Below, piece after piece: positions 52,896 to 63,134 of a stretch of 64,000 nt of DNA (position 1 is the first letter of the stretch; each line of letters opens with the position of its first letter). The position numbers were made by a program, and so were the translations under genes. This stretch comes from Dactylorhiza incarnata. Its lineage: Eukaryota; Streptophyta; Magnoliopsida; Asparagales; Orchidaceae. The stretch is taken from positions 4,964,501 through 5,028,500 of the forward strand of contig JAWHQI010000079.1 of assembly GCA_033032865.1 (NCBI GenBank). Direction: 5' to 3'. The notes beneath the pieces are model-generated. The model was not told the DNA's origin and made no database searches. It was given only the letters and a program-made list of their open reading frames with translations.

Positions 52896-53148
52896 GCCAA
52901 GTTTTTTTTTGTATGTGCAGTTTGTTGGACTTTGACTTTGTTGCCCGGGTGGTTTTTGTTTTTTTTTTTGTATTTTTATTATTAATTTTTTTGAGGAGAG
53001 AGAGTGCATTTATTGCAGTGCCAGGTGGCAGCGTACGGTTGGTTGCCAACTCCTATATATATGGGAGAGTTATGTTTGTATTTATGTTGTTGAATATAGG
53101 AGTTGTAAAAATAAGAGTTTTTTTTCTTTCTTTCCTGCGAACAGGAGC

Positions 53149-53190
<42 letters not shown>

Positions 53191-53699
53191 ATTAAGAGAG
53201 AGAAAATTTATTATTCCCGCAGGAATAGTTTCCTCTCGCCGCTGCCAGGTCGCCAGCCCGTGCTCTCCTACAGGAGCAGCCCGCGTCTCGCCAGTTGGAG
53301 CTCCCGCCTACCCGCCGCCAGCCCGCCGTCAGCTCGCTGCTGGATGTGGAGGAGAAGGAGGAGCAGCTCGCCTGAGTTGAGTTTGCCAGCTAGCATTCGC
53401 ACAACGTGCACTCGCCCAACGCCTAGTTCGACTCGCACAACCCGTGCTTGCCAGCTCGCCGAGCAGGGACCACTCGCCGGAGGTGCTGCTCGTCGGAGTA
53501 AGGAGGGTGTGTTGCGAGGTGGTGTGTTCGCGGGAGTGGTGGTGTTTCGCCGTGGAGAGTGTATGACCCTCTTTTTTGCATTCTTTCCCGGGGCTTACCG
53601 CCCAGAACCGCCGTCTTGCGGCGACACCATTACACCCAATGGTCGCCGCCACAAGACGCCGATCCTGCCGGCTATTCATCACCATCCAGGCCAACCATA
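52896..53699 (+). other. Possible LTR remnant after the copia fragment
   Basis: TGTTGGACTTTGACTTTG near 52921 could be an LTR start, and TATATATATGGGAG (53054) a TATA region, followed by a (GA)n run (about 53151-53187) and a GC-rich stretch (53230-53690). No second copy is in the window and no purine tract precedes it, so it is not proven. The ORFs in 53260-53700 look like frames through GC-rich non-coding DNA. Confidence 0.35.
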
Positions 53700-54728
53700 A
53701 TCACAGTAATTGAAGTATTAAATGAAACAAGTCCACAAAATCACATTGTAAATTTATCATAATACATGATTACAACGTCCACGATGAGAAAGAACTAAAC
53801 GAATAAGGGCTTATGCTCGGTACATGTTCAAATATAGTGCAACAACACTCTCACTCTACATCTATGCGGAAGCTATCAAACACTGTCTTCATGCATCTGT
53901 AGCTGCTGCTGCGACGACGTGTAGTGGCTGCTCTGCTTCATCCCGTCCTCCTGTCCTGTCTCCTGAACGAGGTCCTGCTGTTCTGACACATCATCCCTAA
54001 AATGATGAGGTCCACCGACCGTCAGTCTATAAGACTCAGCATATTCCTCACCGCCTCCACCCGCGACTCCTAGGCACCGTGCGGGAGGAGGAAGCGGAGG
54101 ACATCAAAGGGTAAATCAAAGCAGGTGACAAGCAGGTATTACTAACCTAACAGTATATATCAATAGCTAACAACATGCATATAAAAGCATTTACATCTAG
54201 CAATTATATCAATAGCTAACAACATGTATATATATACATCAAGCACCTTTCTAGCAAATCTATCATAATAAATCAAGGGGCTACAAAGAAACCGAGTAGT
54301 ATATAAACGAGCATCAAAGTGAGTATACACACGCAGTTATAAAATAGTCTAAGCAGCTAGAAAAGTAAACAGAGTAGTTATAAAGATAACTAGAGCAAGT
54401 AAAGAACAACTAGAGTAGTTATGAAAGCAACCTTAACTTATGCGTAGACACACACAAACACATAAGCTAAGGGATCTGGCAAGAAGTAAACTCATCGTAT
54501 AAAAGAGCTCATACTAATTTATACGATGAGGTTTCTGATTTATGCAAGAATGCTATGCTATGATATGCAATGCAATGCAATGGTATGCAATATTGCAACT
54601 CACGCACACGACTCTGTACGTACAGACCTTTAGTTCCCACTTTTCGGAGGTAGCTAACCTCTCGGGCACCTCCCGTCGTGGTCAAATGGTGGCAGAGGAG
54701 CGGGCGTCTCCTCACCTAGGAGGGTATG
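53700..54728 (-). repeat. Unclassified repeat family R1, minus-strand copy
   Basis: The reverse complement parallels 13031-13960: GGTGCCTAGGAGTCGCGGG with GGTGCCTTGGAGTCGCCGG, CTTATAGACTGACGGTCG with CTTTATGACTAACGGTTG, and the AGAGTCGTGTG and TATAAATTAGTATG segments. The right edge is cut by the Sirevirus-like LTR at 54729. No coding capacity. Confidence 0.6.
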
Positions 54729-56057
54729 TGAAAGTGCACAGTTAACCTCACTAGAATTCTCTAGAGGGGGGGGGGGGGTGAATAGAGATTTAAAATATTT
54801 TTGTTCAAAGTTAACAATTATATATATGTGTGTAGTGATCACAGATTAGTGCTTCCCACACACCAACAAGAATTAAACAAGTAAAGAAAATAAATGCAAG
54901 AAGAAAAACCACAGCACAACACAAAGAAATATAGTAGTTCCCCAAACTTTGGGTAGTCCACTCTTCTACCCCCTTTGGTAGGAATTCACTATCTTGCACT
55001 GAGTCTTTTGATAAGGAGACTCTTAGAACTACCCTGAGTCTTTTGATAAGGAGACTCTTAGAACCAACTGAGTCTTTTGAAAAGGAGACTCTTAGAACCA
55101 GTACAACTGAATTTTTTGAAGAGAGATTCTAAAAACTCTTTTACAATGTTATAAAGAAGAAATAAGAATATGAAGAAGACAAGAGGGAATCTTCTTCCTA
55201 GCAAGAAGATTGGAAACACAAGAAGTAGTGAATGAAATCTATCTTCTATAGTGAGAAGGAGATTTGTAGCTTTTCTCTCTTTTAGTGAGAGCTATCAGAT
55301 CTTGCAGCAGAATGGCTTCAGAAGCAGGAGAAGATGGAAGCTTGATGGTTGCTGCAGAATTATTTCTCAATTCTCTTTCTTTTTACTTGGGAGCTCTTCC
55401 TCTTTTTCAAATATAAAAATGGTGGATCACTTGTCAGTATTCTCTGCCGACCTCCTTGTTATTTTATAGCTCTGTCCATTCAAATAATACTATAGGAGGA
55501 TAATTGATTAGCAGACAGAGAAATAGAAAGATAGAAATATTTCCATAATAATTATATCAATAGAAGGAAAGAATTCATTCTGATTTTAAATAATGTCCAT
55601 AATGGTTTTAATCAAATTAGCCAAGAATCTATTAGAGGAAGAAGGATTCAGAACGACTATAAAGAATAAATTGATTCCATATAAATCAGATCTATAACAG
55701 AAGGAAAGAGATCTGGCGATTTTTGAATTAAACATAGAAATCGACGTGCGTCGATTACTATTCGACGTAAGCGTCGAATTCGTCCTGGCTGAACGTCAAG
55801 AGGAGAATAAGGAAGGTGCGTCGACTGAGGTGCGTCGACTTCACTAGATGCGTCGACTAGAAGTCAGAGCTACGTCGACATAGGATAAGTCGAATTCTTC
55901 TTAAATTTACTTCGACTCATTCTGAAAGGAACGTCGACACTACTTCGACGTTGCGTCGAATACTATTCGACGCATATTTACTTAACCTTGATTTTTCATT
56001 CTTAGAATTCATATTCAACTCATTTTTCAGGGGTTAAGATAAATCATTTTCCCAACA
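54729..56057 (-). repeat. 3' LTR of the Sirevirus-like element
   Basis: 1329 bp, on minus TGTTGGGAAAATG...CACTTTCA. U3 has the GCGTCGA array (55742-55975), a TATA box is at 55461-55470 (minus CTATAAAATA), and there are CTGAGTCTTTTGATAAGGAGACTC direct repeats (54996-55110) in the R-U5 part. The poly-G run at 54766-54778 is part of the CTCTAGAGGG segment. The left flank is the R1 repeat. Confidence 0.85.
55742..55975 (-). repeat. GCGTCGA motif array in U3
   Basis: About 14 GTCGA or TCGAC motifs, many as GTGCGTCGACT or ATTCGACG, irregularly spaced. The same motif clusters inside the element at 58211-58440. Confidence 0.8.
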
Positions 56058-56073
56058 ATCTCCCCCTATTTGT
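56058..56073 (-). promoter_or_regulatory. Polypurine tract of the Sirevirus-like element
   Basis: On minus ACAAATAGGGGGAGAT directly before the LTR start TGTTGGG. Three similar CAGGGGGAG tracts lie further upstream at 57481, 57517 and 57767. Confidence 0.85.
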
Positions 56074-56199
56074 CTTAACCCTATTCAGAGAGAAATTTTA
56101 TCAGCATATTGATCAATCACAACAAAGCATTTATATAGATAAGAAATATGCCAAGCAGTCAGAAGAAATCATATAATAAGTAATTGTCTTTCACAAGAT

Positions 56200-57561
56200 C
56201 TAAACTAGAAACTTCTTGTGATACATGAAATTGACAAAAGCAGAATAGAGTTTTCTAGATAAATTTTCAATAGCATCAAAAATATAGCCCCTGGCTCTAT
56301 CAGGACGTTCCTGGACATTCCTGATGATTGTATGCAGTTTCTCCAAGAGTTTATCACCATCAGGGAGAGTGTCATTTATGGAGTAGCATTTGCTGATGAT
56401 GATTGCTGCCTTTTCTTCAATCATCTCAATTGTAATGTTTTGAGTTTTCTGTTGAGTAGGCTTGAGCTCAGGTGGTCCCTTGCTATCAACCTTGGGCCTA
56501 TACTTTGTTTTCTTTTCTGATTGCTGTTTCTCAGGAATCTCAGTCATCTTTCCTTTCCATTTCCAGGGTGAGTCAAGCCATTTGTCTAACTTTGTAGGTC
56601 TTTTGGGCTTCTTATAGGGGATGTAGGTATCTTCTGTACACCCTACACCCCTCTTGTGCTTTTGGCCTTTCTCTAGGATGACCCCAGCCTGAGGGTTTTT
56701 CTTTTGATAGGCTTCAATATCAAACAACTTCTTTGGAATTTTGATAGAAGATTCAGCAAGAATTTGTTCCTTGGTCATTCCCCTGTTGATCTTTTCCATC
56801 CAGACATTCCTCTTATCTTCTACTTCTTTCCTAGCTGCTTCATATTCATACAACTCTCTTTCTCTTATTTCTTCATGCCTCTTTTCCATGTCAGGATCAT
56901 GGTATTCCTTTACAGGGCTGTTAGGAATGATGACAGACATCTTTTCAAACCTTTTTATCTCCTCACAGGCTTTTCTATGCTTCTTTTCCTTTGCATACTC
57001 TTTCCTTTCTTCTTTGGAGAAGTTTTGCCAGTAGGGGATGACTTCTCTTTTTCTTTTCATTTGTCCTTCTGGACTTTGCCTAGGTAGGATCTGCTGAGTG
57101 AGTTTTGCTATTGGAGGAGGTAAAGGTAGCAGTGGAGGTAGAGAAGAAGGTTGAGGTGGAGGTGAAATTAGAGAGGGAAGTTGAGGTGGAGGTAGAGGTA
57201 GCAGAGGAGAAGGAGTTTTCTCTTTAGGTGGAGAAGGAATTTGTTCAAGAGGATGAGTTTGTTCTGCAGTGAAAGGCAGAATGACCTATGGTAGAGTAAT
57301 CTTTGCTGAGGGATGTTTGTCTCCTCCAAGCTCTTCTGAAGGGATGTCCTCAAGAAGAGGTGTCTTCAGTTTGATGTAACTGGCAGAGAAGCCAGGAGAG
57401 TGATGCTGAATTTCTTCCTCACATGGGGTTGCTTCAATCCACACTTGTCCTCTCCAGTCATCAGAGGAGGCTGCTTCTTCCTCCCCCTGGACTTCTGTGT
57501 TCTTTATCACAGCAATCTCCCCCTGGGTATGTGGGGCATCTATTCTGAATGCTGAATCCAC
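56200..57561 (-). pseudogene. Extra 3' ORF (envelope position) of the Sirevirus-like element
   Basis: A single minus frame with one TAG at 57286-57288 (KITLP-stop-VILPF, probably a lost Gln). The first part is acidic (TQGEIAVIKNTEVQGEEEAASSDDW). A proline-rich stretch follows (SPPKEKTPSPLLPLPPPQLPS, 57080-57240). The last 286 aa (from MKRKREVIPYWQ, 57060) are Lys/Glu-rich and helical, with ERKEYAKEKKHRKACEEIKRFEK and a C-terminal amphipathic region. Sireviruses often carry such an ORF between pol and the 3' LTR. I see no signal peptide or membrane segment, so an envelope function is not supported by the sequence. Confidence 0.6.
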
Positions 57562-57724
57562 AACATGATCTCCTTCAGTACGGTAGGATGAGGTCTCTTC
57601 AAAATTTGTGTTGAAGGTGTAGTCAGAGTGATTGGAGAAGATTGGAGCCTATTGTAAGAAGAGAAGTTTGTGTAATACTTTAGAGATAATATTTAGAGTT
57701 GGAGAGGAAATTAATCCTGAGCTT

Positions 57725-58015
57725 TTAAGAGAGATAGAGAACCTGACAAGGGGGGTTTCTGGAGCAACTCTCCCCCTGGTTTATATCCTGCATAAAGGAT
57801 TTAAACCTTTCTGGCGACAGAGGCCGTTCTTGAATGAGAGCATTAAGCTCAGGAAGATAAGCAGAGAGGTTTGCCAGTTTGGCTGCACAGGTGTTGATCA
57901 TGGCAGCACATTCGTTGGCGAAGTGATTCAGTCGATTCTGGAAGTCATTTACTAGGTGTTCGAGAGCATCGTTCATCGCTTTGATAAGGGACGATTGATC
58001 AGGAGTTGGTGTCAT
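57725..58015 (-). CDS. Small helical ORF upstream of the 3' ORF
   Basis: 96 aa starting MTPTPDQSSLIKAMNDALEHLVNDFQNRLNHFANECAAMINTC and continuing KLANLSAYLPELNALIQERPLSPERFKSFM. It has a heptad-like pattern and no known domain. It begins just after a (GA)n run and about 95 bp after a TATA-like CTTTAAATAA. The frame differs from the ORF at 56200-57561, so it is either a separate exon or gene, or the N-terminus before a frameshift. Confidence 0.45.
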   Translation of the reverse strand: MTPTPDQSSLIKAMNDALEHLVNDFQNRLNHFANECAAMINTCAAKLANLSAYLPELNALIQERPLSPERFKSFMQDINQGESCSRNPPCQVLYLS

Positions 58016-58019
58016 TGAC

Positions 58020-58021
<2 letters not shown>

Positions 58022-58054
<33 letters not shown>
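58022..58054. repeat. (GA)n microsatellite
   Basis: About 16 GA units directly upstream (minus sense) of the 58015 ATG. On minus it is a (CT)n leader-like tract. Confidence 0.85.
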
Positions 58055-58058
<4 letters not shown>

Positions 58059-58110
58059 GAAGACGAAGTTTTGGCGGTTGAGAAGAGTATATGTTATGAA
58101 ATAAGAGGTA

Positions 58111-58120
58111 TTATTTAAAG
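58111..58120 (-). promoter_or_regulatory. TATA-like box inside the element
   Basis: Minus CTTTAAATAA, between the internal GTCGA cluster (58211-58440) and the ORF start at 58015. Candidate core of an internal promoter; the assignment is an inference. Confidence 0.35.
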
Positions 58121-58210
58121 GAGGTGAAACGTCGAGAAAGGAAACAGAAATCAAGGTATATCAGGTAATCCAATCGTCAAAAGAGGAAGTAAGGATTTGA
58201 TTCTAATTGT

Positions 58211-58440
58211 AAACAGATGTCGACGTTACGTCGAATTGATGTCGACATATGCATCGATATGGAGTCGACCCTCCGTGGGGATTTGTCCACTTAGTGTTCT
58301 ATCGACGTGTTCATAGCCCTGCGTCGATATAAATTCGACGGTGCGTTGATAAGTTATCGATGTAACTTTGCCTGGAAGAAATCAACGCCAGCGTCGAGTT
58401 CTTCTCGATGGTGCGTCGATATGTATTCGACGCATCTTCA
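58211..58440 (-). repeat. Internal GTCGA/TCGAC cluster
   Basis: At least nine GTCGA or TCGAC motifs (for example GATGTCGACGTTACGTCGAAT at its start, GGTGCGTCGATATGTATTCGACG at its end), the same motif as in U3 of this element's LTR. It overlaps the last 40 or so codons of the pol frame, which have no RNase H similarity. Confidence 0.75.
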
Positions 58441-60215
58441 AATACTTTCTTAGATTTCCTGATTTCTTTTAGATTTCCCAACAATGGTGGTTGCAGAATA
58501 CCATCAAGCATTCCTAAGGTGTTGATGAAATAATTATGCTTAGTTTCATCCAAGGGTTTTGTGAAGATGTCTGCTCTTTGATTGTCTGTGGGAATATATT
58601 CTAAGGTTATCTTACCCTTTTCTACATTATCTCTAAGGAAGTGATGTCTGATTTCTATATTTTTGGTTCTACTATGAAGGACTGGGTTGGATGCTATGGA
58701 TATAGCACTAGAGCTATCACAATAGATCTTAGAGTTATGTACTTCTAATTTGTAGTCAAGAAGCTGATTTTGCATCCACAGGATTTGTGAACAACAGCTC
58801 CCAGCAGCTATGTATTCAGCTTCAGCTGTTGAGGTTGAGACTGAGGTTTGTTTCTTACTAAACCATGATATTAATCTGTCACCTAGAAATTGGCAAGTGC
58901 CAGATGTGCTTTTTCTGTCAACCCTACATCCAGCATAATCTGCATCTGAGAAACCTATTAATTCAATGTTGGTTTCTGCTGAGTACCATAGACCTAGTTC
59001 ATGGGTTCCCTTTAGGTATCTAAGAATCCTTTTTACAGAGGTGAGATGGGATTCCTTTGGATCAACCTGAAATCTAGCACATATGCAAGTGGCAAACATA
59101 ATGTCAGGTCTGCTAGCTGTTAGATATAGAAGGGATCTTATGATTGCCCTATATGTCTTTTGATCTACTGATTTTCCTTTATCATCTTTTTCTATAATGA
59201 CATTGGTTGCCATGGGTGTTTTCATGGTAGATGCTGATTCCATACCAAACTTTTTGATTAGATCTTTAGTATATTTGGATTGTGAGATGAAGATTCCCTC
59301 ACTACTTTGTTTTACTTGTAATCCTAAGAAATATGAGAGTTCTCCCATACTACTCATTTCAAATTTAGATTGCATTAGATTAGCAAATCTTTTACAAAGT
59401 TTAGGATGAGTTGAGCTAAAGATGATGTCATCTACATATATTTGAACAAGGAGGAGTTGGTTTTTATGGGTTCTAGTAAAGAGTGTCTTGTCTACTTTTC
59501 CTCTTTCAAAGGAATTTTCTAAAAGGAAGTTAGAGAGAGTTTCATACCAAGCTCTAGGTGCTTGCTTAAGACCATATAGTGTTTTGTTAAGTCTATAAAC
59601 AAAGTTAGGAGAAGAGGGATTTACAAAACCTGGTGGTTGCTCCACATATACCTCTTCTTGAAGGTCACCATTCAGAAAAGCACTCTTGACATCCATTTGG
59701 TAGACTTTCATCTTCATGAAGGCTGCATAGGCAAGAAAGAGCCTGATTGCCTCCAATCTGGCTACTGGAGCAAAAGTCTGGTTGTAGTCTATCCCTTCTT
59801 CTTGTCTATATCCTTGTGCTACAAGTCTTGCCTTGTTTCTGACAATTACTCCAGTGGAATCTAGTTTGTTTCTGTATACCCATTTTGTACCAATCACAGG
59901 GTAGTTTCTTGGTCTTTCAACTAAGTTCCATACTTTGTTTCTCTCAAATTGGCCTAGTTCTTCTTGCATGGCCATAATCCAGTGAGGATCACAATTTGCT
60001 TACTCAAACTTCTTTGGTTCAACTTGTGATAAGAAGCATTGGAGCATCATCCCATTGGAGACTTGGTGTCTAATTCTTACTCCTGTATTCGGGTCTCCAA
60101 TTACTTGAGTTTGTGGTTGATCTTTCAAATTGACCCTTGTCCTGCCTGGACTTGTCAGATGTTCTTCTTCCTCATTATTAATGGGATCATTGCCCACCTG
60201 GCCTTCCTGAACCAT
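58311..60215 (-). pseudogene. Reverse transcriptase-RNase H part of pol
   Basis: In-frame run broken by TAA at 60000-60002 ([25 protein letters not shown]). After it the 554-aa segment is open: [86 protein letters not shown], then RNase [29 protein letters not shown] and [31 protein letters not shown] has Arg where relatives have Gly. Sirevirus lineage. Confidence 0.9.
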
Positions 60216-61511
60216 GTTCTCCTGTGGGAGTTAGTTTTGAATGCTCTTTTTTGAATCTTCTTCATGTTCGTGTTCAGATTCCTCACTTGATTCCTCTATC
60301 TGGTTTTCTTTTCCATTATCTGTGTTCTCTAGAACCAGTTGCTCAAGCTGTGTTTCTATGCTGCTGTTTTCCTGTGGAAAAGAACTGGTGGGAGTTCCCT
60401 CCCCCTTAAACAGTATGTTAGTTTCATCAAATATAATGTGCATAGATTCTTCAATTTTAAGAGTTCTCTTGTTATAGCACCTATAGGCTTTACTAGATGC
60501 TGAGTATCCCAGAAATATTCCATCATCAGATTTCTTGTCAAACTTGGCAAGATGGTCTTTTCCATTATTTAGGATAAAACAAGCACATCCAAAGATCTTA
60601 AAATATTTAACTATGGGTGTTTTTCCTTTCAGGAGCTCATATGGAGTTTTTGACTTAGTTTTGTGAATGAGACTTCTATTGAGAACATAGTTTGCAGTGT
60701 TGACTGCTTCAGCCCAGAAGGTTTTTGGTAATCCTGATTCTGCAAGTAAGGTCCTTCCTGATTCAATTAATGTTCTATTCTTTCTTTCAGCAACTCCATT
60801 TTGTTGAGGGGTTCTAGGGGCTGAAAAACTTTATTTGATACCTATATCTTCACAGAAACTACTCATCAACTGATTTTCAAATTCAGTCCCATGATCACTT
60901 CTGATAATTGAAACATGAGTGTTGAACTCAGATTGAATCTGCTTTATAAATTTAGAAAGGATCTTATGGGTTTCAGACTTAGCCCTTAGAAAGAATACCC
61001 AGCTAAACCTAGAATAGTCATCCACAATGACTAGTGTATAAGATTTTCCACCTAAGCTCTGAGTGGATATGGGACCAAAGAGATCCATATGCAGTAAGTA
61101 GAGAATCCTGGGAGAGTCATCCTTACCAATTGGTTTGAAGGATGATTTGGTCTGTTTTCCTAGTTGGCAAGGTCTACAAGGAGAATCCTTAGAGTATCTA
61201 CCCTTTGGTAAGCCTCTGACTAGATTATTCTTTGCTAGTTTACTAATGGTTTTGTGGTTTAAGTGACCCAGCCTCCTATGCCATAATTCATTTTTATTAA
61301 TAATATTGTTAAACAAACAAACTTCTGTGGGTGAGGAGCTAAAGTCCACTACATATACTTTTCCTTTTCTAATTCCATTGAGTACTGTGGCACTAGTCTT
61401 GATGTCAATAATATGGCAGAATAGTGTGGTGAATTTTACCTCATACTTACCACTGTCACATATCTGACTTATACTTATCAGATTGTGCTTCAGTCCTTTG
61501 ACTACTGCCAC
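60216..61511 (-). pseudogene. Integrase part of pol with internal stops
   Basis: Same frame as the RT segment. The pre-integrase zinc region has LWHRRLGHLNHKTISKLAKNNLV and CRPCQLGKQTKSSF. The integrase core has MDLFGPISTQSLGGKSYTLVIVDDYSRFSWVFFL, IRSDHGTEFENQLM and, after TAA 60831-60833, SFSAPRTPQQNGVAERKNRTL, giving D, D and E. A second TAA is at 60231-60233 (SIQN-stop-LPQEN). The dimension after the core (DDGIFLGYSASSKAYRCYNKRTL) is normal for copia. Confidence 0.88.
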
Positions 61512-61995
61512 ATTCTTGAAGGTGACTTTCCCTTCTTTGAAATCTCCAAAGCCCCTGGTTTGGCCACAGCTAGAGCTCCAAAAGTCACTGATGGTCCAAG
61601 TCTATCCTCAAAGTTGATCAATAGGTTTTTGCATCCTGTCATGTGCATGGAGCATCCATTGTCCAAGTACCACACTAGCCTGGAGATGTGATACATCTGC
61701 ACATAAAATTTTACACATTAGTTTGGACCCTGCTGAGCTGGGGTCCCTTCCTCCCATCAGTGAAAGATTTAATGAAAGAATAAGTGGGTTTTTCTGAATA
61801 TCCTTCCTCCTTTAGGGGTATTGGTTTATCATACCAATTTTCTTTGGTGATGTTACAGAAATAGTGGTCATAGTAAAAGGAAATGGATTGAGAGAGCTGT
61901 TTGGAAGAGGAGAAATTTCTGTCTGATTGGTTGCGTCGATATGGATTCTGTTGGACATGTGTGTCACATCCCTTTGTTTGAGAATAACAAATCAC
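61502..61995 (-). pseudogene. Gag end and protease fragment
   Basis: 61502-61702 (minus) has WYLDNGCSMHMTGCKNLL, the copia protease site, but with Asn in place of Ser in the D-S-G triad. A frameshift near 61555 separates it from the integrase frame (GFGDFKEGKVTFKNV lies in the other frame). 61711-61995 reads GYSEKPTYSFIKSFTDGRKGP, the Gag-protease linker, in yet another frame. It ends where the next element starts. Confidence 0.65.
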
Positions 61996-62097
61996 ATATT
62001 GTATTTGATATTGCTTGTAGTGTGTTTATAGTGTGCAGGAACTATAAGTGCAATACTCCACAGGTAGAAAGCAGCTTGGAACAAACTTTTGAAAGGA

Positions 62098-62385
62098 GCA
62101 GCGCTACCGCCAGCGCTATCGCTAACGCCAGCGCTATCGCTAGCGCAACCGCTACCGCTAGCACTACCGCCAGCTCTATCACTACCGCCAGGCGTTATCT
62201 CGAGTTCGTGCACGCGACGGTTTCGTAACCGCTACCGCTACCTCCAGCGCTATCTCCCGCTACCGCTAGCGCTATCGCTACCGCCAGGCGCTATCTTCAG
62301 TTCGTGCACAGCGCCACGCCGCCGACGGTTGCGCAACCGCTCCACACGAACGCTACCGCAAGCGCTAGCCACTACCGCAGGCGCT
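62098..62385 (+). repeat. GCGCTA/CCGCTA array in U3
   Basis: More than 20 overlapping 6-bp steps such as GCGCTATCGCTA, ACCGCTACCGCTA and GCCAGCGCTA, with perfect AGCGCT and GCTAGC palindromes. Ends about 12 bp upstream of the TATA box. Confidence 0.85.
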
Positions 62386-62396
62386 AGCTCCAAGTT

Positions 62397-62406
62397 CTAT
62401 AAAAGG
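62397..62406 (+). promoter_or_regulatory. TATA box of the plus-strand element
   Basis: CTATAAAAGG, a strong plant TATA box right after the palindromic array; about 730 bp before the gag start. Confidence 0.75.
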
Positions 62407-63087
62407 CTGGGCTCTCTCTCGTTTTGGTTAGACCTTCCAGAGAGATTACTTGTGCCCATACTCTCGTGCTGCTACTCTGCTGCATCCGAAGAACGATCGC
62501 TTCGACCTCGCTTGTGCTTCAGCGATCCTTCATCCTCATCTCCAGAAATCTCAAGAGGGAGTTTGCTTGTTATTTACTTCATTTCTTTATTTGTATCTTG
62601 TAGTGAAATCGCCTTATTTTTGGCGACTAGGTCCTTGCGCGGCTTAGGGGGAATTCGCCGCGTGAGTTGGCGACTAGGTCTAGGGGATTAGATCTAGGGG
62701 GTGCTCGAGGCCATATCCGGGAAGGATTGGCTAGAGCGGCTTGAGGCCATATCCGGGGAAGGATAGGCTAAAGCCAACCGGTTTGTGGGGATACAAGTCG
62801 GTATAGAAAAGGAAAAGAAATCTACATTTGTACGCCTCCGATTTCTAGCGATATATAAATCAAATTTTATGTAAACACTTTTTCATATAATATAATCATG
62901 TCTCTTTTGTGTTTACTTTGATTTCTCTCAATTGGCGTAAAATTTCATTATTGCAAATTGTTATTACTAAATTGTCATTATTATTTCCTATTAATCAAAA
63001 CAACTTAGTAATTATCTTAAAATTTATAAAAAGAATTTTATTCCCTTATTCACCCCCCCCTCTAAGGGCGCCGTAAGATCCAACAAG

Positions 63088-63099
63088 TGGTATTAGAGG
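63088..63099 (+). promoter_or_regulatory. Primer binding site (initiator tRNA-Met type)
   Basis: TGGTATTAGAGG, 2 nt (AG) after the LTR end. Variant of TGGTATCAGAGC with a C to T change. Confidence 0.8.
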
Positions 63100-63134
63100 G
63101 CAGGTTATTCCAAACGGTTTAAAAACCAGGAATA

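Larger units (their letters stand above)
54729..62005 (-). mobile_element. Decayed Sirevirus-like copia element, 5' end lost
   Basis: A 3' LTR at 54729-56057, purine tract, extra ORFs, then pol in minus orientation out to part of gag at about 61995, where another element begins. The pol frame is broken by several stops and frameshifts. The LTR terminus TGAAAGTG, the purine tract AATAGGGGGAGAT and the CTCTAGAGGGGG segment match the derivative at 19.8-50.8 kb, so they are related families. RT motifs ([53 protein letters not shown]) are of Sirevirus type. Confidence 0.88.
62006..63085 (+). repeat. 5' LTR of the plus-strand Sirevirus-like element
   Basis: U3 holds an array of GCGCTA/ACCGCTA/CGCCAGC words (62098-62385), a TATA box CTATAAAAGG at 62397-62406, then R-U5 with two GAGGCCATATCCGGG(G)AAGGAT repeats (62708 and 62744) and a CCATATCCGG context. 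Ends GATCCAACA before the primer site. Confidence 0.75.

Noticed and set aside
53260..53700. 146-aa GC-rich ORF and its minus partner
   Set aside because: Both strands are open because of GC-rich, stop-poor sequence; no domain is recognisable.
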